Shown here: in pieces, positions 18,047 through 25,876 of the stretch
How the letters are laid out: every line of letters starts with the position of its first letter
Numbering within the stretch: the first letter of the stretch is position 1
NCBI GenBank assembly: GCA_965221725.1
Contig: OZ244909.1
Span: forward strand, 2,170,001 to 2,234,000
Length of the DNA stretch: 64,000 nucleotides
Reading direction: 5' to 3'
Origin: HK1 sp965221725
Lineage (GTDB): Bacteria > Pseudomonadota > Gammaproteobacteria > HK1
Program-made: the position numbers and the translations under genes
The notes under the pieces: model-generated
Databases searched by the model: none
What the model was told of the DNA's origin: nothing
The model's input: only the letters and a program-made list of their open reading frames with translations

Positions 18047-18508
18047 TCAGTGATGCGTCCGCGGCGGCCTCGGTCCGAAGGACGAGGTGTCGACGGTGAT
18101 GGCCTTGCGGACGCGCCTGCTCACGAGGACCGAGGCGATGGTGAACGCCTTCTCCGACTCTCGTTCGCACCAGTCCCAGTCCGCAGGACTGCCGCCCACC
18201 AGGACCCGCCAGTGGGCGACGACGAAGACCTCGCCGATTTTCAGCTCGACCGTCCAGTCGTGCCATGTGGTGTCCTCCGGCGCTTCCTCCTCCACGTACT
18301 CCTGCTCCACGTAACGGCAGTAGTTGTCGCCATTGTCCTCGTGCGCGACGGTGTCCATGATGACGAGCTTCGAGTCGATGCAGGACTCGTACCCCGTGTG
18401 GACCGCGTCGGCGTTCCAGAACACGCATTCGATGATGGCTCTCGGAGTCACCTGCAAGCCGATGGGGGCGTCCCATTCGGGCTCCATGGCGGTTTCGTAG
18501 TCTGACAT
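18047..18508 (-). CDS. Hypothetical acidic protein
   Basis: I do not recognise this gene. The 153-residue product starts MSDYETAMEPEWDAPIG and is acidic and Trp/Tyr-rich in the middle (NYCRYVEQEYVEEEAPED, HDWTVELKIGEVFVVAHW), ending in a basic, proline-containing tail (FGPRPPRTHH). There is no signal peptide or membrane segment. The ATG at 18508 is chosen over an upstream start at 18613 because the added 35 residues are low-complexity. It stands alone between petA and the FadN-like gene, both also leftward. The composition and consistent frame make it a likely real gene, perhaps lineage-specific. Confidence 0.55.
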   Translation of the reverse strand: MSDYETAMEPEWDAPIGLQVTPRAIIECVFWNADAVHTGYESCIDSKLVIMDTVAHEDNGDNYCRYVEQEYVEEEAPEDTTWHDWTVELKIGEVFVVAHWRVLVGGSPADWDWCERESEKAFTIASVLVSRRVRKAITVDTSSFGPRPPRTHH

Positions 18509-18699
18509 TTGCTTTCCGACTGTCCTCTTGCGGCTTGGGGGGATGGATGACCATGTCCTGCAATGTTCGCCTGCTCCCGGCCGCGTTGCCGGCGCCGGGG
18601 CTTGCTCCCCCACCCTCGCAACCGACCCCCGCTACCGAACCCCGACCCGATGGGAGCCCCCGGGGAGATTCGGGCTCCACCGACCCCGCAATCACCCGG

Positions 18700-21009
18700 T
18701 CAGTTCCGCAGCGGATATCCCCGATCCAGCATGTGCGCGATACGCGCGGCGGTCGCCGGGGTCCGGGCCAGAGTCAGGAACGCCTCGCGTTCGAGCGCGA
18801 ACAGCGCTTCGTCGTCGATGACCTCCCCCGCGCTCGCGTCCCCGCCGGCGAGGACCCGCGCCAGGCACCGGGACACCACCACATCGTGAGGGAGGGCGAC
18901 CCCCTTCCCGGCAAGGTCGTCCAGCATCGCACACATGGCATCGTACGCGGGGGCCCCGCCGGCGCGTATCGTCGGCGGGGCCGGCGGCTCGCGGTCATCG
19001 GCGCGCTCCAGAGCGCTCGCCTTCGCGTCGGCGAGAAGCCGGTCGCGGTTCATCGTGGTGCGGTCCTCCGCCCGCAGCAACCGCAACGGCCGCGCCAGCT
19101 CCGGCGACGTGGCGATCCTGCTCATCCCGACGATCTCGAACACGCGCAACGCACCCGTCGTGCGCGCCGCTTCGTCCGGGGCATCGCCCGTCCAGCGCCG
19201 CAGCATCTCCTTGCAGCCGCCCCCGGAAGGCACCAGGCCGACGAGCGGCTCGACGAGCCCGACCACGACGTTCGCGTGCGCCTGCACGAGATCACTGCCG
19301 AGCAGCACCTCGAAACCGCCGCCGAGGGCCATTCCGCCCGGCGCGGAGACGACCGGAAACGGCGCCTGCCGGGCCGCTCGGCAGGTGTGCTGGAACTCGA
19401 CCAGTGCATCGTCGAGCCGCCGCCACCCCTGCTCCGCGATGCACGCACGGACGAACTCCAGGTTGAAGCCGACCGAGAAATGCGGCGCACCCGCATGGAT
19501 CACGAGGGCCGCATGACGCTCCGCCACCCTGTCGAGCGCCCGGCGCATCAATGCCATCGACTCCGGACCGAGGGCGTTGGCCTTGGTGTGGAATTCCAGG
19601 CAGGCGACGCCGTCGCCGATGTCCCACAGACTCGCCGCGGGGCCGGAGAGTATCGGCGTGGCAAGGGCTCTGAAGTCGGCGACTCGCAGCACTCCGGGCG
19701 GACGAACGAGCGGCTGATGGCCGAACCCCATGACGAAGTGGACCGCACGAGCGTCGTCCACGCGATGGAACGCCGAGTCGCCGAGCGCATCCAGCACCGG
19801 TGGCACCGGGAGGTCCTCGGCTTCCAGGAGTTCCCGGAACCGGCCGACGCCGAGCGCATCGATCATCTCGAACGGCCCGCGCGACCAGCCGTAGCCGAGC
19901 CTCATCGCCTCGTCGATGGACACCACCTCCGCGGACACGTCCGGCACCAGCGCCGCCGCATACCCGAGCGCGCGGGCGAGCACCCGGCGGGCGAAGCGCC
20001 CGGCCGCGCTCGGGTGCTCGACCAGCGCCCGCAGCCCGTCGCGCTCCCCCGCTTGCGCCGCCTCGACCGAGGCCCGGCGCAGCGGGCGATACGCCCCGGA
20101 TTCCAGGTCCACGACTTCCCGTGCATCCGGGGCGCCCCGGTAGAAGCCGCCGGCGCCCTTGTTGCCCGTGCATCCGGCGCTGACGAGCGCCCGCACCAGC
20201 GGGATCCCGTCCGCCACCCGCTGGAACGGGTCGTCGGGAGGAAGCGCCATCGCGAGGCTCGCGGCGACGTCGAGCATCAGATCCAGCCCGATCAGGTCGT
20301 AGAGGCCGAACAGCCCGGTCTTGGGAATCCCCATCGGCCGGCCCATCACCGCATCCGCCTCTTCGACCGTGACGCCCTGCGCCACCGCCTCCACCAGACC
20401 GGCCTGAAGCGCGTGGACGCCGACCCGGTTGGCAAGGAAGCCGGGCGTGTCGCGGCAGTGCACCACCCCCTTCCCGAGCGCCCGGTCGCAGAACCCGGCC
20501 AGCACCTCGATCGCCTCGGGCCGCGTATCCGGTCCGCGGACCAGCTCCAGCAGCCGCATGAAGCGCACCGGGTTGAAGAAATGGGTGATGCAGAAATCGC
20601 TCCGCATCGCGGGCGACATGCGCTCCACCAGCAGCGCGAGAGGGAGCGTCGACGTGTTGGACGAGACGATGGAGCCGGGCCGGCGCACCGCATCCAGCGC
20701 ATCGTAGAGACTGCGCTTCACCTCGATGCGCTCGACGATCGCCTCCACGATCCAGTCGCAGTCGCTCAGGCGGTGGAGATGGTCTTCGATGTTTCCGGTC
20801 GTGACGCGCGCGGCGCGGTCGGGGTGCATGAACGGAGGCGGGGCCTGCGAGCACATGCGCTCCAGCGCCCTGCGGGCGGCCGCGCTCCGATCCGGGGCCG
20901 GACCCGCGACATCGAGCAGCACCACTTCCACCCCGGCATTGGCGAGATGGCCGGCGATGCCCGAACCCATGGTTCCGGCGCCGACGACCCCGGCCCGTCG
21001 AATGGTCAT
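18700..21009 (-). CDS. 3-hydroxyacyl-CoA dehydrogenase / enoyl-CoA hydratase fusion (FadN type)
   Basis: This protein combines two beta-oxidation steps, hydration of trans-2-enoyl-CoA and NAD-dependent oxidation of 3-hydroxyacyl-CoA. The 769-residue product has the dehydrogenase first (NAD-binding AGVVGAGTMGSGIAGHLANAG at the start, then SSNTSTLPL, THFFNPVRFMRLLELV, DTPGFLANRVG) and the crotonase domain last (CLEFHTKANALG, APHFSVGFNLEF, PGGMALGGGFEVLLG, PSGGGCKEML). Dehydrogenase-first order and length fit the FadN/HCDH family, not FadB, where the hydratase is N-terminal. The ATG at 21009 begins directly at the NAD domain. No thiolase or acyl-CoA dehydrogenase gene is adjacent. It is divergent from fdhD. 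Confidence 0.9.
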   Translation of the reverse strand: MTIRRAGVVGAGTMGSGIAGHLANAGVEVVLLDVAGPAPDRSAAARRALERMCSQAPPPFMHPDRAARVTTGNIEDHLHRLSDCDWIVEAIVERIEVKRSLYDALDAVRRPGSIVSSNTSTLPLALLVERMSPAMRSDFCITHFFNPVRFMRLLELVRGPDTRPEAIEVLAGFCDRALGKGVVHCRDTPGFLANRVGVHALQAGLVEAVAQGVTVEEADAVMGRPMGIPKTGLFGLYDLIGLDLMLDVAASLAMALPPDDPFQRVADGIPLVRALVSAGCTGNKGAGGFYRGAPDAREVVDLESGAYRPLRRASVEAAQAGERDGLRALVEHPSAAGRFARRVLARALGYAAALVPDVSAEVVSIDEAMRLGYGWSRGPFEMIDALGVGRFRELLEAEDLPVPPVLDALGDSAFHRVDDARAVHFVMGFGHQPLVRPPGVLRVADFRALATPILSGPAASLWDIGDGVACLEFHTKANALGPESMALMRRALDRVAERHAALVIHAGAPHFSVGFNLEFVRACIAEQGWRRLDDALVEFQHTCRAARQAPFPVVSAPGGMALGGGFEVLLGSDLVQAHANVVVGLVEPLVGLVPSGGGCKEMLRRWTGDAPDEAARTTGALRVFEIVGMSRIATSPELARPLRLLRAEDRTTMNRDRLLADAKASALERADDREPPAPPTIRAGGAPAYDAMCAMLDDLAGKGVALPHDVVVSRCLARVLAGGDASAGEVIDDEALFALEREAFLTLARTPATAARIAHMLDRGYPLRN

Positions 21010-21103
21010 GAGAGTTTCCTGGATTGCCGAGCCGAAACGCACCGCCGGAGCCGGCGGGCGAACATAACATGTCCGGCGCCCAACGCTCCCCATCGCGCCA
21101 ACG

Positions 21104-21109
21104 TATACT
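21104..21109 (+). promoter_or_regulatory. Possible -10 element for fdhD
   Basis: TATACT, preceded by an ACG step, stands out in GC-rich sequence 32 bases before the fdhD ATG. No convincing -35 hexamer is found 16-18 bases upstream, so this is only a candidate. Confidence 0.35.
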
Positions 21110-21140
21110 CGCCACGCTACCGCAATCGCAGCCCCCGACG

Positions 21141-22085
21141 ATGGATCCCAGCGCCCGGCCATACCGCCCCGAGATGACCCGGGCGGGGCTCGCCCCCACC
21201 CACGCGGTCCGTGCCGTCGACGAGTACGGCGACGCCCGCGATCTGCGCGTGGCCGGGGAGTTTCCGCTCACCATCAAGGTCGACGACCGGGAAGTCGTGA
21301 CCCTGATGACCCTCGGCGCCTGGCCCGAAGCCCTCACCCTCGGCTACCTCCGCAACCAGCGGCTCGTCGAGGACATCGAGGACATCCGGTCGGTGGAGGT
21401 CGACTGGGACCGCGAACAGGTCGCCGTGTCCACCTTCGAGGGCCGGGGCATCACCGACTGGGAGCAGAAGCTCTCCAAACGCACGGTGACCACCGGCTGC
21501 GGCCAGGGAACGGTGTTCAGTTGCACCCTGGACAAGCTCTACGAGATGCGGCTCCCGCAGGTGCGCCTCACCCAGTCGCGCATCTACGGGCTGCTGAAGT
21601 CGATCAGCTCGTACAACGAGATCTACCGGCAGGCCGGGGCAGTGCACGGTTGCGCGCTGTGTCAGGGCACCGAGATCGTCACCTTCATCGAGGATGTGGG
21701 GCGCCACAACGCGGCCGACGCGATCTCGGGGCTGATGTGGCTCGACCGCGTGACCGGCGCCGACAAGATCTTCTACACCACCGGTCGGCTCACCTCCGAG
21801 ATCGTGATGAAGGCGGCGCACATGGGGATCCCCGCGATCCTCTCGCGCTCCGGGGTGACGCACATGGGGCTGGAACTCGCCGAGGATCTGGGAGTCGTCA
21901 TGGTCGCGCGCGCCCGGGGCCGGCACTTTCTGGTCTACAACGGCGCCGATCGGATCGAATTCGATGCGATTCCCGAGCGGCGCCCGACGTCGGCAGCCCG
22001 CCCTACACCACCGGCGGCGTCCCCCGCATCCGCCTCGCCCCCCGCATCGCCGACGCCCTCCTCCGAGACGTTCCATCGGGTGTGA
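21141..22085 (+). CDS. fdhD: Formate dehydrogenase accessory sulfurtransferase FdhD
   Basis: FdhD moves sulfur from the cysteine desulfurase IscS to the molybdenum cofactor so that formate dehydrogenases become active. The 314-residue product contains REVVTLMTLGAWPEALTLGYL, TTGCGQGTVFS, the catalytic cysteine loop GCALCQG (CxxC), EDVGRHNAADAISG and FYTTGRLTSEIVMKAA. The ATG at 21141 gives a normal start; two upstream in-frame ATGs (21024, 21069) would run into the fadN-like leader. The last 35 residues are Pro/Ser/Ala-rich and atypical. No formate dehydrogenase gene is in the window, but mobA, mobB, moeA and moaB follow downstream, fitting a molybdoenzyme locus. Confidence 0.93.
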   Translation: MDPSARPYRPEMTRAGLAPTHAVRAVDEYGDARDLRVAGEFPLTIKVDDREVVTLMTLGAWPEALTLGYLRNQRLVEDIEDIRSVEVDWDREQVAVSTFEGRGITDWEQKLSKRTVTTGCGQGTVFSCTLDKLYEMRLPQVRLTQSRIYGLLKSISSYNEIYRQAGAVHGCALCQGTEIVTFIEDVGRHNAADAISGLMWLDRVTGADKIFYTTGRLTSEIVMKAAHMGIPAILSRSGVTHMGLELAEDLGVVMVARARGRHFLVYNGADRIEFDAIPERRPTSAARPTPPAASPASASPPASPTPSSETFHRV

Positions 22086-22176
22086 ACGAAAGAACGCCCG
22101 CATTCCGCGGCGCCGGATCCTCGAACCGAGGGGACCGGTTCCCGTCGCGTCCACCGCTCGCAACCGACCGCGAGCC

Positions 22177-22965
22177 ATGATCGACATCTGCGGCGTCAGC
22201 CACCGCTTCGGCGCGCACCAGGTGCTGAGAGACCTCGACCTGGCCATCGCCGAGCGCCGGGTCGGGGTCGTCGGGGCCAACGGCTCCGGCAAGAGCACCT
22301 TTGCGCGGCTGCTGAACGGGTTGCTGATCCCCGACGCCGGCACGGTGACGGTCGACGGCTTCGATACCCGCAAGGACGTGAAGGCGGTGCGCCGCCGGGT
22401 GGGGTTCGTGTTCCAGAACCCCGACAACCAGATCGTCTTCCCCGTCGTGGAGGAAGATGTCGCGTTCGGCCTGAAGAACCTGAAGCTGCCGAAGGACGCG
22501 ATCGCGCGCAGGGTCGAGGCGGGGCTGGAGAGGTACCGGCTCGGCCACCTCCGGGACCGCGCCACCCACCTGCTGTCGGGGGGCGAGAAACAGATGCTCG
22601 CGATCTCCGCGGTGCTGGTGATGGAGCCGCGCTACGTGGTGCTCGACGAGCCCATGACCCTGCTCGATCTGCGCAACAAGCGGCTCGTCATCGAGGTCAT
22701 TCGCGAGATCGCGCAGCCGGTGGTGCTGGTGACCCACGACCTCGACCATCTGCGGGACTTCGATCGGGTCATCGTGTTCGACGAGGGCCGCGTCGCCGCC
22801 GACGGCCCTCCGGATGCGGCGATCGATGCCTACCTGCGGATGATGGCAGTTGCCGCCGACCGCCCCGGGCAGGCGCCCGGAATCGCTCCGGCAGGACGCT
22901 GCGAAGGCCGGAATTCAGCCGCAGTCGCAGCGCGGAACAGCCTCCCGGGGAGCGGGCGGGAATGA
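22177..22965 (+). CDS. bioM: Biotin transporter ATPase BioM (ECF family)
   Basis: BioM is the ATPase of the energy-coupling-factor biotin importer. The 262-residue product has Walker A GANGSGKST near residue 30, the Q-loop QNPDNQIVF, signature LSGGEKQ, Walker B YVVLDEP and the switch VTHD. Directly downstream bioN and bioY complete the transporter, which decides biotin over other ECF substrates. The C-terminal 30 residues after LRMMAVAAD are Pro/Ala-rich and variable. ATG at 22177 is used because earlier sequence lacks homology. Confidence 0.92.
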   Translation: MIDICGVSHRFGAHQVLRDLDLAIAERRVGVVGANGSGKSTFARLLNGLLIPDAGTVTVDGFDTRKDVKAVRRRVGFVFQNPDNQIVFPVVEEDVAFGLKNLKLPKDAIARRVEAGLERYRLGHLRDRATHLLSGGEKQMLAISAVLVMEPRYVVLDEPMTLLDLRNKRLVIEVIREIAQPVVLVTHDLDHLRDFDRVIVFDEGRVAADGPPDAAIDAYLRMMAVAADRPGQAPGIAPAGRCEGRNSAAVAARNSLPGSGRE

Positions 22966-22981
22966 CCGGGACGATGGCCTG

Positions 22982-23593
22982 ATGCTGTCGCTCTACCTGC
23001 CGGGAGACTCGGTCATCCACCGGCTGCCGGCGGGGGCGAAGCTCCTGGTGCTGTTCGGCGCGAGCGTGGCGCTGTTCGCGGTGTCCGGAGTCGCAGTTCA
23101 CGCCGCAGAGCTTGCGGTGGTCGCCGGTCTGTTCCACCTGGCTCGCATACCCTGGCGAGACACCTTTCATCAGCTCCGTCCGGCCCTGCTGTTCCTGGTG
23201 CCGATCTTCCTCTTCCACGTTTTCCTGACCGACTTGGGGCTCGGCCTCGAAACCGTGCTCAGGATCGCGGTGCTGCTCCTGCTCGCGGTGCTGGTGACCC
23301 TGACCACCAGGCTCTCGGACATGATCGACGTCATCGAGCGCGCGACCTGGCCGCTGCGCCACTGCGGCGTCAATCCGTCGAAGGTCGGCATGATGCTGTC
23401 GATGGCGATCCGCTTCATTCCCCTGATGATGAAGAACGCCCGCGAGATCCTCGAAGCACAGCGCGCGCGAGGTCTCGACCGCAGCGCCGTCGCCCTGCTC
23501 GTGCCGTTGCTGATCAAGACCCTGAAGATGGCCGACAATCTGGCGGACGCCATCGAGGCCCGCGGCTACGACGCGCAGAGGGAGGCCCCATGA
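22982..23593 (+). CDS. bioN: Biotin transporter transmembrane protein BioN
   Basis: BioN is the EcfT-type coupling protein joining the BioM ATPase to BioY. The 203-residue protein has about five hydrophobic helices and the coupling motif pair of EcfT proteins near its end: EILEAQRARGLDRS and DAIEARGYD, the Ala-Arg-Gly helices that contact the ATPase. It follows bioM by 16 bases and overlaps bioY by four bases (ATGA), so all three are one operon. Confidence 0.9.
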   Translation: MLSLYLPGDSVIHRLPAGAKLLVLFGASVALFAVSGVAVHAAELAVVAGLFHLARIPWRDTFHQLRPALLFLVPIFLFHVFLTDLGLGLETVLRIAVLLLLAVLVTLTTRLSDMIDVIERATWPLRHCGVNPSKVGMMLSMAIRFIPLMMKNAREILEAQRARGLDRSAVALLVPLLIKTLKMADNLADAIEARGYDAQREAP

Positions 23594-24129
23594 CCACGAG
23601 AGACATGGCGTTCGCCGCGCTGTTCACTGCGCTGACCGCGGCCTGCGCGGTGTTTCCGCCCCTGCAGACGCCGCTGCCCGCGCCGATCGTCGTGCAGAAC
23701 ATCGGCGTCATGCTGGCGGGCTCGATCCTCGGTGCGAAACGGGGCGGCGTGTCGCTGCTTCTGTTCGTGGTGCTGGTGGCGGTCGGGATGCCCATCCTTA
23801 CCGGCTGGCGAGGTGGTCTCGGGGTCATCCTCGGGCCGACCGGCGGCTTCGTCCTGTCGTGGGTTCCCGCCGCGTTCGTGATCGGCTGGCTGGTGGAGAG
23901 GAGCTGGCGCCGGCTGAACTTCCGGAACCTGCTGGTGTTCAACGTGATCGGTGGAATCGTCGTGGTCTACGCGGTCGGGATCCCGTGGCTTGCCGTCGTC
24001 GCGAACATGGAGCTGGCCAGGGCGTTCGCGGCCTCTGCAATCTTCATCCCGGGCGATATCGCCAAGGCGGTCGTCGCCTGCTTCGCGGCGCTGATCGTCA
24101 AGCGTTCATACCCGCTGATCCGCGGGTAG
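23590..24129 (+). CDS. bioY: Biotin transporter substrate-binding protein BioY
   Basis: BioY is the membrane S-component that binds biotin with high affinity. The 179-residue product is almost entirely hydrophobic, with six predicted helices and the family pattern TALTAACAVFPPLQTPLPAPIVVQNIGVMLAG, GPTGGFVLSW and IPGDIAKAVVA. It is the last gene of bioMNY. The presence of an importer implies that biotin uptake supplements or replaces synthesis; no biotin synthesis genes are in the window. Confidence 0.95.
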   Translation: MTTRDMAFAALFTALTAACAVFPPLQTPLPAPIVVQNIGVMLAGSILGAKRGGVSLLLFVVLVAVGMPILTGWRGGLGVILGPTGGFVLSWVPAAFVIGWLVERSWRRLNFRNLLVFNVIGGIVVVYAVGIPWLAVVANMELARAFAASAIFIPGDIAKAVVACFAALIVKRSYPLIRG

Positions 24130-24156
24130 CGCCCCCATCCCGGCCGGAGGAGGGTG

Positions 24157-24363
24157 TCAGTCGAGGGCAATGGTGCCGTCGACATCGAGCTTGACCCCCA
24201 GATCCGGAATCCGCAGGGTCACCGAGGCGCGCACCTTCTCATCCCCGCGCAACGCCCCCGACTCCATCGCCTCGCGCACCGCCCTCTCGATCTCGCGCTG
24301 CGAGGTGACCCCGACCTTCTTCAGAAACTTGCGGATCTGCAGGTTGAATGTGTCTTCGTCCAT
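24157..24363 (-). CDS. Small conserved protein, DUF6494-like
   Basis: The 68-residue product starts MDEDTFNLQIRKFLKKVGVTSQREIERAVREA and ends in a strand-rich segment (ASVTLRIPDLGVKLDVDGTIALD). This helix-then-strand layout matches a small proteobacterial family of unknown function that I know as DUF6494; the name is from memory. An upstream in-frame ATG at 24381 adds six residues (MRGSEA) and is less likely. It is convergent with bioY and divergent from mobA. Confidence 0.75.
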   Translation of the reverse strand: MDEDTFNLQIRKFLKKVGVTSQREIERAVREAMESGALRGDEKVRASVTLRIPDLGVKLDVDGTIALD

Positions 24364-24520
24364 CGCCTCGCTCCCGCGCACGCCAGCGAAGCCGCGATGC
24401 TACCACCGGATCGCGCCACCCGAATGCTCGGCAGGGCCGAACGCCGGCAGTGGACAACCCGCCGGCGGCCCCCGATGATCGAAACGGGCCTTCCGCTCGC
24501 GCTCCCGATTACCGAGTACC

Positions 24521-25144
24521 GTGACGACCTATCCTCGAAAGGACATCACCGCGGTCGTCCTCGCCGGCGGCCGGGCACGGCGCATGGGCGGCGAAGACAA
24601 GGGCCTCGTCGAAGTCGCGGGCCGCCCGATGGTCGCGCACACCGTCGATGCGCTCCGCCCGCAGAGCGCGGAGGTCATCGTGAACGCGAACCGCAACCCC
24701 GCCGCGTACCGTGCCGCCACCGGATGCCGCGTCATCGCCGACACCGTCGGCGGTTTCGCCGGTCCGCTGGCGGGGATGGCGAGTGCGCTGGAGGCGTCGG
24801 CAACCCCGCTCCTGCTCACCGCGCCGTGCGATTCGCCACTCGTCGCCGAAGCGCTCGGACCGCGGTTGCACGCGGCGATGGCCCGCCACGGAGCCGAGAT
24901 CGCGGTGGCTCATGACGGCGAGCGCATGCAGCCGGTGTTCGCCCTGCTTGCGGGCGGCCTGGGGTCCGATCTGCTCGCCTTCCTCGCGGCCGGCAATCGC
25001 AAGATCGACACCTGGTACGCGGCCCGGCATACAGTGACCGCGGACTTCTCCGACCTCCCCGACACCTTCGCGAACGTGAACACCCCCGAGGAGCGCGACC
25101 GCCTGGAACAACGGCTTGCGCCGCATGACCCGCAGTCCGGGTGA
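24521..25144 (+). CDS. mobA: Molybdenum cofactor guanylyltransferase MobA
   Basis: MobA links GMP to molybdopterin, making the bis-MGD form used by DMSO-reductase-family enzymes such as formate dehydrogenase. The 207-residue product begins with GTG and shows the nucleotidyltransferase motif VVLAGGRARRMGGEDKGLVEVAG, then GPLAGMASALE, APCDSPLV and a C-terminal FANVNTPEE. mobB follows 48 bases later. Together with fdhD upstream and moeA-moaB at 37-39 kb this forms a cofactor-maturation group now separated by an accessory region. Confidence 0.95.
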   Translation: MTTYPRKDITAVVLAGGRARRMGGEDKGLVEVAGRPMVAHTVDALRPQSAEVIVNANRNPAAYRAATGCRVIADTVGGFAGPLAGMASALEASATPLLLTAPCDSPLVAEALGPRLHAAMARHGAEIAVAHDGERMQPVFALLAGGLGSDLLAFLAAGNRKIDTWYAARHTVTADFSDLPDTFANVNTPEERDRLEQRLAPHDPQSG

Positions 25145-25192
25145 GTGCGGGTTGCCCGGCATAGTCCCGTCTTCCGTACAGTTCCGTCTTCC

Positions 25193-25738
25193 ATGTTGAC
25201 CAATGCGCACATTCCGATCCTTGGCTTCGCGGCCTGGAGCGGGACCGGCAAGACGACGCTTCTGCGCCGGCTCCTGCCCATTTTCGCCGGGCGCGCAATT
25301 CGGGTCGGGGTGGTCAAGCACGCCCACCACGACTTCGAAGTCGACACCCCCGGCAAGGACAGCTACGAGCTGCGCAAGGCGGGGGCGGCGCAGATGCTCA
25401 TCGCGTCGCGCCGCCGCTGGGCGCTGATGGTGGAGCGGCCCGCGGCCCGCGAACCGACGCTCGACGAAGTGCTGCTGGAGCTTGACCAGGGGTTGCTCGA
25501 TCTCATCCTGGTCGAGGGGTTCAAGCACGAGAAGTTCCCGAAGATCGAGCTGCACCGCCCGAGCTTCGGGCGCCCGCTGCTCCACCCCGGCGACGACACC
25601 ATCGTCGCCGTCGCCACCGACGCCCCGCTCGATAGTCCGATCACACTGCCCATGCTCGATCTGAACTCACCGGAGGAGATCGCGAGCTTCGCCATCGACA
25701 CCATGCTGCCCGGCCCCTCGCGGCGCGGCGCCGGGTAG
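25193..25738 (+). CDS. mobB: Molybdopterin-guanine dinucleotide adaptor MobB
   Basis: MobB is a GTP-binding P-loop protein that assists MobA. The 181-residue product has PILGFAAWSGTGKTTLLRRLLP (Walker A GTGKTT), VGVVKHAHHDFEVDTPGKDSYELRKAGA, which is highly typical, and the later EGFKHEKFPKIELHR. ATG at 25193 gives the family start; a longer frame from 25145 would add unconserved residues. It is the last gene before accessory region A. Confidence 0.95.
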   Translation: MLTNAHIPILGFAAWSGTGKTTLLRRLLPIFAGRAIRVGVVKHAHHDFEVDTPGKDSYELRKAGAAQMLIASRRRWALMVERPAAREPTLDEVLLELDQGLLDLILVEGFKHEKFPKIELHRPSFGRPLLHPGDDTIVAVATDAPLDSPITLPMLDLNSPEEIASFAIDTMLPGPSRRGAG

Positions 25739-25876
25739 CCGGTACCAACCCGCATTTCATCGGTTCTCCGAGCAGGAATTTTCTCGTCGGCATGGAAATC
25801 CGATTCCTGCTGACATGGCGGGATACACGGCACACGCAAGTTGCGGCGCGATGCAGTGCGACTGGTGGGTAGCCGC

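Noticed and set aside
19292..21337. 681-codon frame overlapping the FadN-like gene on the same strand
   Set aside because: Arg/Gly-rich shadow of the real 769-codon gene, which has complete dehydrogenase and hydratase motifs.
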